The translations under genes were made by a program, and so were the position numbers. Below the pieces are notes generated by a model that searched no databases, had not been told where the DNA came from, and worked only from the letters and a program-made list of their open reading frames with translations. Source: Marinococcus halotolerans DSM 16375 (GTDB lineage: Bacteria; Bacillota; Bacilli; Bacillales; Marinococcaceae). From it: a DNA stretch of 64,000 bases. The stretch is from the NCBI RefSeq assembly GCF_000420725.1, contig NZ_ATVM01000014.1, positions 1 through 64,000 on the forward strand, read 5' to 3'. This document shows positions 51,775-60,730 of the stretch, piece after piece (positions within the stretch are counted from its first letter, which is position 1; each line of letters begins with the position of its first letter).

Positions 51775-52572
51775 TTATTTCAGCAGCCATTCGTGATCCG
51801 GGTCATTATGGAATTTCCACTTGCGCACCGGTCCGGCCATCACATTTAAATAATAAGCCTGGTAGCCTGCAGGAGCAGCCACGGGGTGGTAGCCTTTAGG
51901 TACCATCACGACATCGTTGCTGTTTACTACCATCGTTTCATCAAGGTCTCTTGGATCGTCGTAAACGCGGTGAATCAGAAACCCGCCTTCTTCCGGGTCC
52001 ACCTTATGAAAATACGTTTCTTCAAGATAGGACTCATGCGGAAGGTTTTCGGTATCGTGCTTGTGCGGCGGGTAGCTCGACCAGTTCCCCTCCGGTGTAT
52101 ACACTTCTACCACCAGCACGCTCTCGGCTTCCTCGGAATCCGGGAGGATATTATGCACTCTCCGGGACATGGAGCCTGAGCCGCGGTCTTCTGTGCCTAC
52201 ATCATCCGGGCCGATCAGGCGGGCGTTATACTTCCCGGTTGCCGGAGCCTTACAGACGGCGAGTTCAATATCTGTATTCGCCTTTACCTCAAAGCGGTCC
52301 CTGGCCGGAACGTATACTGAATACGGCGGTATTTTTTCGAAAACACTCATCCGTTTGCCGAGATTTTCAAAGGAGTCATTGCTGGTCTGAATGTCTGCTT
52401 TGCCGCTTAACAGGACGAGGCACGCTTCGTTATCGCCGGTGTCGGCCTGAATGCTTTCGCCCTCCTGCACACGGTACACCTGGAAGCCGACATACTTCCA
52501 GCCGGCGCTCTCCGGGGTAACATCGTGGATTTTTTGTGCGGTAGTATCTGGTTTCACAACTAAATTTGGCAT
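51775..52572 (-). CDS. iolB: 5-deoxy-glucuronate isomerase
   Basis: Cupin-type isomerase of 265 residues in myo-inositol breakdown. The metal site shows YPPHKHD and LEETYFHKV, and the fold ends with GYHPVAAPAGYQAYYLNVMAG. It acts after IolD, whose gene is absent from the window. AAAGGATG precedes the ATG. Second gene of the leftward iolGB unit, 15 bases after iolG. Confidence 0.94.
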   Translation of the reverse strand: MPNLVVKPDTTAQKIHDVTPESAGWKYVGFQVYRVQEGESIQADTGDNEACLVLLSGKADIQTSNDSFENLGKRMSVFEKIPPYSVYVPARDRFEVKANTDIELAVCKAPATGKYNARLIGPDDVGTEDRGSGSMSRRVHNILPDSEEAESVLVVEVYTPEGNWSSYPPHKHDTENLPHESYLEETYFHKVDPEEGGFLIHRVYDDPRDLDETMVVNSNDVVMVPKGYHPVAAPAGYQAYYLNVMAGPVRKWKFHNDPDHEWLLK

Positions 52573-52587
52573 ACATAAACATCCTTT

Positions 52588-53613
52588 CTAAGAGAGTTCA
52601 ATCATTTCGGATTCAACATCAGCGACATACACGGTTTTCTTCTCTTTCCAGGCTTTTGCAGCGGCGAGGGCAGCCGTCTGGGCGGCAAGGCCGTCATCGC
52701 CGGTGCAGACAGCCGGGGTGCCGGACTGCACGGATTCAGCGAACATCGCAATCTCGCGCTCGAACGCTGTTTGATAGCGCTCCAGAAAGAAGTGCACCGG
52801 CTTTTCCGATTTAATGAAGTCATCCTGCCACCACTCCACCTGATGAATCGGCTGATTTGGTACCGTGGCTGCCCCGTTGGAGCCAAACAGCTCGAGACGC
52901 TGATCATAGCCGTAGACTGCCCGCCGGCTGTTTTCAATCACACCGACGGCCCCGCTTTCAAATGTTAAAGAGATAATGGCCGTATCAATGTCACCGTAAT
53001 CATTGAACCGCTTATCGGTCAGTGCTCCGCCGTGCACAGAGATCGCTGCGATATTTTCTCCCATAATATATCGGGCCATATCAAAGTCGTGAATAGTCAT
53101 ATCCACGAACAGTCCGCCGGAGTTCGCCACGTATTCCATCGGAGGCGGGGAAGGGTCGCGTGAGATGATCTGCAGCATCTCAGGGGTGCCGATCTGGCCG
53201 TTTACGCGCATCTTCCGCACCTGTTCGAAGGAAGGATCAAAGCGCCGGTTGAAGCCGATTTGAAAAACAAGGCCTGCTTCTCTGGCCGAGGTGACGACGC
53301 GGCGTGACTCTTTAATATCAAAGCTGATTGGCTTTTCACAAAAAATATGTTTTTTGTTTTGAATGGCCTTATCAATCAGAGAGATATGCTCTGAGGTGGC
53401 AGCACAGATAAAAACGGCATCAATTTCAGGATCATGAAGAATATCTTCGGCGCTGGATGTTACGTACTTCGGAGAAAAGGCCTGCTCAATTGTTTCAAGA
53501 GCAGATGTGTTGATGTCTGCGACAGCCCGGAGGACAGCGGCAGGAAGATGGTAAAGGTTTTCAATATGCAGCCGGCCGATGCGCCCGGCGCCGATAACAC
53601 CTATATTAACCAT
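52588..53613 (-). CDS. iolG: myo-Inositol 2-dehydrogenase
   Basis: Gfo/Idh/MocA-type dehydrogenase of 341 residues that oxidises inositol to 2-keto-inositol. The Rossmann motif is IGVIGAGRIGRLH at the N-terminus, EKPISFD the family signature, and GGLFVDMTIHDFDMAR carries the catalytic Asp/His pair. The ATG at 53613 has GGGGG 9 bases upstream; an ATG five codons earlier overlaps that site. First gene of the leftward iol unit. Confidence 0.9.
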   Translation of the reverse strand: MVNIGVIGAGRIGRLHIENLYHLPAAVLRAVADINTSALETIEQAFSPKYVTSSAEDILHDPEIDAVFICAATSEHISLIDKAIQNKKHIFCEKPISFDIKESRRVVTSAREAGLVFQIGFNRRFDPSFEQVRKMRVNGQIGTPEMLQIISRDPSPPPMEYVANSGGLFVDMTIHDFDMARYIMGENIAAISVHGGALTDKRFNDYGDIDTAIISLTFESGAVGVIENSRRAVYGYDQRLELFGSNGAATVPNQPIHQVEWWQDDFIKSEKPVHFFLERYQTAFEREIAMFAESVQSGTPAVCTGDDGLAAQTAALAAAKAWKEKKTVYVADVESEMIELS

Positions 53614-53643
53614 ATGCGGAGCCCCCATAAAATGTAGTTTGAA

Positions 53644-53657
53644 GAAAGCGCTTAACT
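53644..53657. promoter_or_regulatory. cre-like site downstream of the iolG promoter
   Basis: GAAAGCGCTTAACT: core AAAGCGCTT, as in CcpA and LacI-family operators. It lies between the iolG -10 and its start codon. Confidence 0.55.
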
Positions 53658-53666
53658 TTAATGTGA

Positions 53667-53695
53667 ATTATACATTAATGAATCGCTTACATCAA
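53667..53695 (-). promoter_or_regulatory. Promoter of iolG with cre-like site in the spacer
   Basis: Minus strand: -35 TTGATG (53690-53695), 17 bases, -10 TATAAT (53667-53672). TGTAAGCGATTCAT (53678-53691) in the spacer resembles a cre site and would block polymerase when occupied. Confidence 0.65.
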
Positions 53696-53774
53696 TCAAA
53701 GAATGAGATTTTTCAGAAAACATACAGCAGTCCTGGACCTTTAAATAGAAATTAAAGAAAAATCAAAAAAATAC

Positions 53775-53803
53775 TTTACATCTGAATGCGCTTTCTTTAA
53801 AAT
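53775..53803 (+). promoter_or_regulatory. Promoter of iolC with cre-like site in the spacer
   Basis: -35 TTTACA (53775-53780), 17 bases, -10 TAAAAT (53798-53803). TGAATGCGCTTTCT (53782-53795) lies wholly in the spacer and matches TGNAANCGNT, so occupation would directly exclude polymerase. Confidence 0.65.
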
Positions 53804-53818
53804 CAAACGTACAGAAGA

Positions 53819-53832
53819 GGAAAGCGCTTAAC
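53819..53832. promoter_or_regulatory. cre-like site downstream of the iolC promoter
   Basis: GGAAAGCGCTTAAC, nearly the same as the site at 53644-53657, lies just after the expected iolC transcription start. Confidence 0.55.
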
Positions 53833-53871
53833 CATAAATCGATTAAAATAACGAAGGGTGGTTATGTTTTA

Positions 53872-54873
53872 ATGGAATTCCCAAAAAACCGTTCAAGGGA
53901 TCTGGTTGGCATGGGCCGGCTGACGATTGACATGAACGCGAATGAAATCAACCGTCCGATGGAAGAAACGCGGACGTTTACGAAATATGTGGGAGGCTCT
54001 CCGGCCAATATTACGATCGGAGCGTCGAGACTTGGTCTTAGCACCGGGTTCATCGGCAAGGTAGCTGACGATCAGATGGGTAATTTTATCCGCGGCTACT
54101 TTGAAGAAAACAACATTAATACGGAAAATGTAAAAACAGACGATACGGGCGCGGTCACCGGGCTTGCCTTCACGGAAATCATCAGTCCGGAGGACTGCAG
54201 CATACTTCTGTACAGAGACAACGTGGCGGACCTGAAAATCAGTCCGCTCGAAATTTCCGAGGAATATATTAAAAATACATCCGCGGTAATGTTTTCCGGC
54301 ACGGCGCTTGCTGCGAGCCCTTCCCGGGAAGCGGTCTTTCTGGCGGCGGAATACGCGCACAAGCATGGAACGAAGGTGCTGTTTGATATTGACTTTCGTC
54401 CGGCGACGTGGAAATCAAAGGAAGAAACCGCCACGTATTACAACCTGCTCGCTGAAAAAAGCCATCTGATTATTGGAACAAGAGATGAATTCAATATGAT
54501 GGAAAACATGGAGTCTGAAATGGACGGAAGCGACGATAAGACCGCCGCGAAATGGTTTAACCACTCGGCAGAAATTGTGCTGATAAAGCACGGGGCCGAA
54601 GGGTCATTTGCCTACACGAAGGACGGGGACTATTTCACCGGGAAAACCTTTGAAACCGAAGTGCTGAAAACATTCGGGGCCGGAGACGCCTACGCCTCCT
54701 CCTTTGTTTATGGCCTGATGCAGGGGTGGGAGGTTGACCGGGCGATGGATTTTGGCGGTGCGTCCGCAGCCATTGTTATTTCCCGGCACAGCTGCTCCGA
54801 AGCGATGCCGAATGCAAAAGAAGTACAGGAATTCATTGATGAAAGTGTGAGAAAAGGTACCATAAAGTCCTAA
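53872..54873 (+). CDS. iolC: 5-dehydro-2-deoxygluconokinase
   Basis: PfkB-type kinase of 333 residues in inositol catabolism. The N-terminal GRLTIDMNANE, GGSPANITIG and C-terminal FGAGDAYASSFVYGLM (catalytic Asp in GAGD) are present. It phosphorylates the product of IolB. The ribosome binding site AAGGGTGG is 11 bases from the ATG. It opens the rightward iolC-iolA unit. Confidence 0.93.
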   Translation: MEFPKNRSRDLVGMGRLTIDMNANEINRPMEETRTFTKYVGGSPANITIGASRLGLSTGFIGKVADDQMGNFIRGYFEENNINTENVKTDDTGAVTGLAFTEIISPEDCSILLYRDNVADLKISPLEISEEYIKNTSAVMFSGTALAASPSREAVFLAAEYAHKHGTKVLFDIDFRPATWKSKEETATYYNLLAEKSHLIIGTRDEFNMMENMESEMDGSDDKTAAKWFNHSAEIVLIKHGAEGSFAYTKDGDYFTGKTFETEVLKTFGAGDAYASSFVYGLMQGWEVDRAMDFGGASAAIVISRHSCSEAMPNAKEVQEFIDESVRKGTIKS

Positions 54874-54959
54874 GAGGCCAGGGTGCTCAGGTATAATCAT
54901 ATGAAAGTACTTCAAAAAGCAATTCTAATATCCGTTTATATAGAAAGGACGATGAAGAT

Positions 54960-56411
54960 ATGCAGGAACAAGCAGTAACGACCCTGAAAAATTTTATCGG
55001 CGGGGAATGGGTGGCGTCCCGGTCCGCCACCGACAAGGTCTACAACCCGGCCACCAGTGAGGTGATCGCCCATGTGCCGCTCTCCTCGAAGGACGAAGTG
55101 GACGAAGCGGTGAAGGCGTCGAAAGCGGCGTACCGCGACTGGTCGAAAAAGCCCGTCCCGCAGCGCGCCCGCATCCTGTTTGCCTACCAGCAGCTGCTCA
55201 TCCGCCACTGGGACGAGCTCGCCGAGATCATTACGCTTGAAAACGGCAAAAACCTGAAGGAGGCCAAAGGCGAAGTGCAGCGCGGCATCGAATGCGTGGA
55301 ATTTGCCGCCGGGGCCCCGACGCTCATGATGGGCGACCAGCTGCCGGACATCGCGACCAACATTGAGTCCGGGATGTACCGCTACCCGATCGGCGTGGTC
55401 GGCGGGATCACCCCGTTCAACTTCCCGATGATGGTGCCGTGCTGGATGTTTCCGCTCGCGATCGCCTGCGGCAACACGTTCGTGATGAAGCCGTCCGAGC
55501 GGACCCCGATGCTGGCGAACCGGCTCGCCGAGCTGTTTGAGGAAGCCGGGCTTCCGAAGGGCGTATTGTCCGTGGTGCACGGCGCGCATGACGTGGTCAA
55601 CGGGCTGCTGGAGCACGAGGACGTGCCGGCGATTTCCTTTGTCGGCTCCCAGCCGGTCGCGGAATATGTGTATAAAAACGGCACGGCGCACGGCAAACGC
55701 GTCCAGGCCCTCGCCGGCGCAAAAAACCATACCCTCGTGATGGAGGATGCGGATCTGGATAACGCGGCGTGGCAGATTTTAAACGCCGCCTTCGGTTCCG
55801 CCGGCGAGCGGTGCATGGCCGCCTCCGTCGTCGCGGTGCAGGAAAGCGTCGCCGACCAGCTGGTGGCAAAGATCCAGGCGTATGCCGACGACGTCACCAT
55901 CGGCAACGGCCGCGAGAAGGACGTCTTCCTCGGGCCGGTGATCCGCGAGGGCCACCTCGAGAAAACGAAGGCCTACATTGATAAAGGCGTCGAGGAAGGC
56001 GCGACGCTCGTGCGCGACGGCCGCCAGGACGAGGTGGCGAAGGACGGCTACTTTATCGGCCCGACGATCTTTGACCACGTGCAGCAGACGATGACGATCT
56101 GGCAGGACGAAATCTTCGCGCCGGTCTTATCCATCGTGCGGGTGCCGGACCTGACCGCCGGCATTGCATGGGCGAACGAGTCCCGCTTTGCGAACGGCGC
56201 CTGCCTGTTCACGAGCTCCGGGCACAGCGTCCGCGAATTCCGGGAAACCATCGACGCCGGGATGCTCGGCGTCAACGTCGGCGTGCCGGCCCCGATGGCG
56301 TTCTTCCCGTTTTCGGGCTGGAAGGATTCCTTCTACGGCGACCTGCATGCGAACGGCAAGGACGGCGTGGAATTCTACACCCGCAAGAAAATGGTCACCG
56401 CACGCTGGTAA
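54960..56411 (+). CDS. iolA: Methylmalonate-semialdehyde dehydrogenase (CoA-acylating)
   Basis: Aldehyde dehydrogenase of 483 residues that turns malonate semialdehyde into acetyl-CoA at the end of the inositol route. Catalytic Cys285 is in GSAGERCMA; cofactor marks are [12 protein letters not shown] and [10 protein letters not shown]. The gene is unusually G+C rich (60-base lines at 55261 and 55861 count 67% and 63%), with long stretches of GCG, CTC and GGC codons. GAAAGGACG precedes the ATG. A terminator follows. Confidence 0.95.
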   Translation: MQEQAVTTLKNFIGGEWVASRSATDKVYNPATSEVIAHVPLSSKDEVDEAVKASKAAYRDWSKKPVPQRARILFAYQQLLIRHWDELAEIITLENGKNLKEAKGEVQRGIECVEFAAGAPTLMMGDQLPDIATNIESGMYRYPIGVVGGITPFNFPMMVPCWMFPLAIACGNTFVMKPSERTPMLANRLAELFEEAGLPKGVLSVVHGAHDVVNGLLEHEDVPAISFVGSQPVAEYVYKNGTAHGKRVQALAGAKNHTLVMEDADLDNAAWQILNAAFGSAGERCMAASVVAVQESVADQLVAKIQAYADDVTIGNGREKDVFLGPVIREGHLEKTKAYIDKGVEEGATLVRDGRQDEVAKDGYFIGPTIFDHVQQTMTIWQDEIFAPVLSIVRVPDLTAGIAWANESRFANGACLFTSSGHSVREFRETIDAGMLGVNVGVPAPMAFFPFSGWKDSFYGDLHANGKDGVEFYTRKKMVTARW

Positions 56412-56423
56412 CTGTATATAAAG

Positions 56424-56464
56424 AGAGTAACCCCTTGTTGAATACGCGGGGTTACTCTTTTTTA
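56424..56464 (+). terminator. Terminator of iolC-iolA
   Basis: AGAGTAACCCC (56424-56434) pairs perfectly with GGGGTTACTCT (56448-56458), followed by T6. Confidence 0.9.
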
Positions 56465-56628
56465 TTGCATTACGTGAAGGGCGCCCAACACGGTTTTGAA
56501 TTACTGGTTTATAATTATTTGTTTGTAAGAAGAGGGCGAACAGACCGTTTATGTTTATAGATGAAAGGATGAACTAGAGCGGTAGTGGAGCAGGTATCGC
56601 CTGATCGATTTATTACATTAACTTGTTT

Positions 56629-57117
56629 TTAATTGGAACCAAACGGCCCATGGGGATTATGGGAGTAGGAGTTACTCTGATTATTTTCCTCCCGGTAGAG
56701 GCTTTGTTTAGCTTCGTCTTTCGTTTTCTGCACTTCCTGTACTGCTTCCTTTCCTTCCTTTTGTACAGTATCCTCAATCTCTTCGCTGGCTTCTTTGGCG
56801 GTATCAACGATTGTTTTCGATTCCTGTTGAATCTGTTGAAGCTGCTGAATGAGATCCCTGCCGTATTTTTCATAAATCGTCTGTATCTGAACACCTGTCG
56901 TTTTAAGAAGCTCGAGGGAGCGTTGAAGTCTATTTTTTACTTCTTCTGTACCCATGCTTTCACCCGCATCCCGGGCACGGGCCCCTAAGTTTTTATTTTC
57001 ATTGGTTCCTGTTTCCGGGCTGGATGACTTCACTGTAAGCCAGGCAATGCCACTGCCAACAATGACCGTAGATAAAACTACAAGCGGAATGATGTTTTGT
57101 TTAGACGTATTTGTCAT
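56629..57117 (-). CDS. YtxH-like membrane-anchored coiled-coil protein
   Basis: Protein of 162 residues. One N-terminal transmembrane helix (about 9-28) is followed by a long helical, Glu/Lys/Gln-rich region (about 55-140) predicted as coiled coil, in the manner of YtxH general-stress proteins. The end is Asn/His/Ser-rich. AAAGGAGG precedes the ATG. No enzymatic motif is visible, so the role is unknown. It is 145 bases downstream of the Mn catalase gene. Confidence 0.75.
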   Translation of the reverse strand: MTNTSKQNIIPLVVLSTVIVGSGIAWLTVKSSSPETGTNENKNLGARARDAGESMGTEEVKNRLQRSLELLKTTGVQIQTIYEKYGRDLIQQLQQIQQESKTIVDTAKEASEEIEDTVQKEGKEAVQEVQKTKDEAKQSLYREENNQSNSYSHNPHGPFGSN

Positions 57118-57168
57118 TAGTGCCCTCCTTTAAATTGAAATTAAATGAAAGATTGGTGTGGTGATAAA

Positions 57169-57202
57169 TAAATAAGGAAGAGAAGCAGCTCTCTTCCTTA
57201 TC
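57169..57202 (-). terminator. Terminator of the Mn catalase gene
   Basis: ATAAGGAAGAGA pairs with TCTCTTCCTTAT within 57172-57201; T-rich sequence follows on the minus strand. Confidence 0.7.
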
Positions 57203-57262
57203 ATTATCGTTAAAAATTATAAAGCAGACGGAACTGCAGGTGTAAAGAACAGCTGCCTCTGT

Positions 57263-58090
57263 TTATTTCTTATCCATGTCTGGAAGGGTGTTGTGCATAT
57301 AGTCAGGGGCAGGCTTCAGCTCAGGTTTGCCGCCATGAGCCTTTGGCTCGGATACATATTCAAAGGAGTGGCCGTCCGGCGCTTTATCCTTCAGCCAGTT
57401 GAGACTGGCGCTCTGCTCTCCTTCGGAGAAGTTCATCAGCTGGTGGGAGAACTCGGTTGCTTCCCATTGTTCCGGTACGGTGGATGGTGCCGTGAAGCCT
57501 TCTTTTTGCTCGAGTTCTTTAATCGCTGCGGCCCACTGGTTCTGGTGCATCGTGTCCCGGGCGAGTAAGAAGGAAAGCATCTGACGGACGCCTTTGTCTT
57601 CGGTCATTTCGTACAGGCGGGCCACCTGGAGACGTCCCTGCGATTCCGCGTTAAGATTTGCTCGGAAATCACTGAGAACATTGCCGCTCGCAATAATATA
57701 GCCGGCGTTCCAAGGGACACCATTGCTGTCTTTAGGTACAGCGCCAAGGCCGGAAACAATCGCATGATGCGGATTCATGTCGCCCATGATGGATTCGACG
57801 ATTGGATTTTTAGCTGCTTCTTCCTGTTCTTCGACCGGCGCATCGTCAAGCAGCTGGGCGATCATGGTCGCGATCATTTCGATATGGCCGAATTCTTCCG
57901 TGCCGGTATCCATCAACATATCTTTATACTGCTCGTTGCCACGGGTATTCCACCCCTGAAACATGTACTGCATCGCGACAGAGATTTCCCCGAACTGACC
58001 GCCGAGAATCTCCTGAAGTTTTTTGGCATAGACGGGATCCGGACGATCTGGTTTCGCGTGAAATTGAAGCTCTTTACGATGGAAAAACAT
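57263..58090 (-). CDS. Manganese catalase
   Basis: Non-haem catalase of 275 residues. The four-helix bundle carries metal-ligand Glu and His residues in GGQFGEISVAM, TEEFGHIEMIA and RANLNAESQGRL, ARDTMHQNQW. It removes hydrogen peroxide with a di-manganese centre, and resembles the YdbD/CotJC group. The C-terminal tail (after about 235) is Pro/Lys-rich. AAGGGG precedes the ATG. It forms a stress-like pair with the YtxH-like gene downstream. Confidence 0.92.
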   Translation of the reverse strand: MFFHRKELQFHAKPDRPDPVYAKKLQEILGGQFGEISVAMQYMFQGWNTRGNEQYKDMLMDTGTEEFGHIEMIATMIAQLLDDAPVEEQEEAAKNPIVESIMGDMNPHHAIVSGLGAVPKDSNGVPWNAGYIIASGNVLSDFRANLNAESQGRLQVARLYEMTEDKGVRQMLSFLLARDTMHQNQWAAAIKELEQKEGFTAPSTVPEQWEATEFSHQLMNFSEGEQSASLNWLKDKAPDGHSFEYVSEPKAHGGKPELKPAPDYMHNTLPDMDKK

Positions 58091-58480
58091 AAATAATAAC
58101 CCCTTTTTCGTAGTGGATAGTTAGATTATCTGATTAGATAGTTGTCGTCCATTTCTTATATAAAACAACATACCGCAATAGCGCCTGGTAAGCCGCCCTC
58201 CTTTCCATAATCATAAAAAAAGAGCCAGAAAAAGGAGGCCTCTCCTTTCTCTGGCTCATAACTCAGCTTTTTATCTGGTTATTCCCGCCATGCAATATGA
58301 TGTACTGCTTATGTTATAGCCAATAATGGAAGGGTTTAAACATAGACCCTTTATTTATTTTAAAAGCCTGCAGAATTTTTAGAGCTGCGAGTATTTTTAT
58401 AAGCCAGGTGGAAGTATGCTAATATAAGTATGCTGTTTTTATAAGTGATTTAATTTGGGATACAGAGGAAGAGGGGAAAA
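58091..58480. other. Gene-free region with orphan terminator and short direct repeats
   Basis: This 390-base gap holds the upstream region of the Mn catalase gene (no clear sigma-B site seen), a strong minus-strand terminator with no gene in front of it (58216-58257), and two copies of AGTATGCT at 58413-58420 and 58427-58434, 14 bases apart, before the MaoC gene. No tRNA, riboswitch or protein gene was recognised. Confidence 0.5.
58216..58257 (-). terminator. Orphan intrinsic terminator
   Basis: 58222-58237 pairs with 58242-58257 (GAGCCAGAAAAAGGAG against CTCCTTTCTCTGGCTC, one mismatch), with an A tract before it that gives seven T on the minus strand. The nearest gene that could use it on the minus strand would have to lie within 58258-58480, where no gene is found. 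Confidence 0.7.
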
Positions 58481-58906
58481 ATGCAGCTTGATACATTTAC
58501 TTTGGGACAGATATTTGAAACAAATATATACAGGGTGACAAAGGAGGATGTCCTGCGGTTCGCGCGTGAATTTGACCCGCAGTATATGCATATAGATGAA
58601 GAAAAAGCTGCCGAGGGAAGATTCAACGGTATTATTGCCTCGGGTATTCATACGATCAGCATCACATTTAAACTCTGGGTGGAAACAGGGATGTACGGAG
58701 ATGATGTCGTAGCAGGTACGGAAATGAACCATATTAAATTCATGAAGCCGGTCTACCCGGACGACGAGCTGCGGGCGTATGCTGAGGTGACGAAGATAGA
58801 AGCGAAGAAGGAAACGGAAGGTATTCTTACGGTCATGCTAAGAACGTACAATCAAAAGGATACAAAGGTGTTTGAGAGTGAATTGTCCGCGCTGATTAAG
58901 CGTTAA
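58481..58906 (+). CDS. MaoC-family dehydratase
   Basis: Hot-dog fold hydratase of 141 residues. The R-hydratase core with FAREFDPQYMHIDEEKA (catalytic Asp and His) and FNGIIASGIHT is intact. It would hydrate a 2-enoyl-CoA. AGAGGGGAAAA precedes the ATG. It is monocistronic and convergent with the decarboxylase gene. Confidence 0.88.
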   Translation: MQLDTFTLGQIFETNIYRVTKEDVLRFAREFDPQYMHIDEEKAAEGRFNGIIASGIHTISITFKLWVETGMYGDDVVAGTEMNHIKFMKPVYPDDELRAYAEVTKIEAKKETEGILTVMLRTYNQKDTKVFESELSALIKR

Positions 58907-58917
58907 TACCATAATAG

Positions 58918-58954
58918 AAAAGCCAGCCCACTATTATGAAAGGGCTGGCTTTTT
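58918..58954. terminator. Bidirectional terminator
   Basis: AAAAGCCAGCCC (58918-58929) pairs perfectly with GGGCTGGCTTTT (58942-58953); serves MaoC and the convergent decarboxylase gene. Confidence 0.88.
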
Positions 58955-58962
58955 CGCATTTG

Positions 58963-60618
58963 CTATGAGCTGCTGCCTTCGGCAAATTCGCGGAGCCGCT
59001 TTAGGTGAATCGGGGCATCCATCTGGTCATCAACGTTCATTTCAATAAAATGAAGTGTATCTTTCCGGTCGAGATGGGCAACAGCCTCCTCAAATTCAGT
59101 GGAAGAGGAAACGCTCCTCGTCTCGGCGTCCGGATAAAAGCTTTTGACGAGCTGAATATAGTCCCAGCGCGGGATGTCGTTGTAGCGGGCATGTGTATTT
59201 TCTGTATTTAAATAACGTTCTACAGTGTAGCCGTCATTGTTTAAAAAGAAAATCACCGGCTTAAGATTCTGTTCGGCCATTGCGCTCAGCTCCTGGGCGG
59301 TCAGCTGAAAAGACCCGTCTCCAATAAATAAAAGCACGCGCCGCTCCGGGGCTGCAAGCTGGGCCCCAAAGGCTGCCGGCAGGGCGTACCCGATGCTCTG
59401 CCACGAGCCCTGGGAAATAAACAGTGTATTCTCCGGAAGACGTACATGCGGCAGACCGTAGGAAAAGGTGCCGGTTTCAACGACAACGATATCCTCGGGG
59501 CGGAGCATCTTTTGGATAATAGGATAGTACGTTTCTGCCAGCAGCCGTTCGGAATAGTTTTCAGACGGAAAATCATAGAAGGACGGAAAATATTCCGGCC
59601 CTTCAAATGTACGGCATTCCATTAGAGTAAGAGCATCAATTACTTCCCCAACCACTGTATTATAACGAGCTTTGTTTTGGACGGAAACACTCTGCGGCTG
59701 AATATCAATTCGCTTCTCCGCGGGCAGATCGGCGGTGAATTTCGCCATATTAAAGTCGGATTCAAGCAGGCCGGCAGTAATAATTAAATCGGCGCTTTCT
59801 ACATAATCGCGCACCTGCTGGCTGCCAAAGGCACCGCCGTATATGCCGATATACAGCGGGTGCTGTTCATTAAATCCGCTTTTTCCCTGCATCATCTGGG
59901 CTGTCGGAATGTTTAAGTGCTCTGCGAGCTGCAAGATGCTGTTCTCCATATGGTAGCGGGACGTAAAAATATCCACCAGCAGCACTGCTTTTTCTGCCTG
60001 ATCAATTGTTTCTTTCATCAGCTGGGCGGTTTCCTGGACGACGAGCTCGTCGCTCATATAGGAAAGCTCCTGCTGCACCCCCGGCATTTCAATGGAGGTG
60101 GCTGCCACATCCTGGGGAACATCAATATAGACTGGTTTTCGTTCACGGACAGCGGAAGCGATAGCCTTCGGAATTTCTTCGGTGGCGTTTTCTGCGGTGA
60201 TTTTCACCGCATAGCTCGTGATTTCCTTGTGCATGCGGAGAAATACCGAGTAGTCGCCATCCATCAGGGTATGATGGGCTTTAACGCCATTTTCCTGCAT
60301 GGAAGAGGCCGGTGATCCGACAATTTGGATTAACGGTATGTGTTCACTGTAGGCACCGGCGACAGCGTTTGAAGCGCTCAATTCCCCGACGCCAAACGTG
60401 GTGATCATAGCGCTGAGCCCTTTAACATGTGCGTATCCATCAGCGGCGTAGCCGGCATTCAGCTCATTCCGGTTATCGACAAAGCGTATGCCGCTGTAGC
60501 TTTCAAGTTCATCGAGCAGGGCGAAATTATAGTCGCCCGGTACGCCGAATATTTCTGTAATGCCTTCTTTTTCAAGGCAGTCGTATAAAAAAGAACTGAC
60601 TGTTTGTTGTGCTGCCAT
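58963..60618 (-). CDS. Alpha-keto acid decarboxylase (IpdC/PDC type)
   Basis: Thiamine diphosphate-dependent decarboxylase of 551 residues. The N-terminal PYR domain has EIFGVPGDYNFALLDELE with the catalytic Glu region, and the C-terminal PP domain shows the GDG...NN motif (GDGSFQLTAQE to FFLNNDGYTVE). It would decarboxylate indolepyruvate, phenylpyruvate or branched-chain keto acids to aldehydes. The start at 60618 has AGGAGG 7 bases upstream; a frame 20 codons longer has no site. No partner dehydrogenase is adjacent. Confidence 0.9.
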   Translation of the reverse strand: MAAQQTVSSFLYDCLEKEGITEIFGVPGDYNFALLDELESYSGIRFVDNRNELNAGYAADGYAHVKGLSAMITTFGVGELSASNAVAGAYSEHIPLIQIVGSPASSMQENGVKAHHTLMDGDYSVFLRMHKEITSYAVKITAENATEEIPKAIASAVRERKPVYIDVPQDVAATSIEMPGVQQELSYMSDELVVQETAQLMKETIDQAEKAVLLVDIFTSRYHMENSILQLAEHLNIPTAQMMQGKSGFNEQHPLYIGIYGGAFGSQQVRDYVESADLIITAGLLESDFNMAKFTADLPAEKRIDIQPQSVSVQNKARYNTVVGEVIDALTLMECRTFEGPEYFPSFYDFPSENYSERLLAETYYPIIQKMLRPEDIVVVETGTFSYGLPHVRLPENTLFISQGSWQSIGYALPAAFGAQLAAPERRVLLFIGDGSFQLTAQELSAMAEQNLKPVIFFLNNDGYTVERYLNTENTHARYNDIPRWDYIQLVKSFYPDAETRSVSSSTEFEEAVAHLDRKDTLHFIEMNVDDQMDAPIHLKRLREFAEGSSS

Positions 60619-60730
60619 AATGTACCTCCTGAACTGGATAATAGTAGGCTGTTCCCGTATCAGCAGGAATTTAGACATAAACCAGGAGGGTAATTACCTG
60701 CAGCAGTAAATAAATACAAAAGAACCGTTT

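Noticed and set aside
54936-55730. Long minus-strand frames across iolA
   Set aside because: High G+C removes stop codons on all frames; no start signals, Arg/His-rich nonsense product.
58091-58200. Sigma-B promoter for the Mn catalase gene
   Set aside because: A GTTTTA-like -35 exists but no GGGTAT -10 at the right distance.
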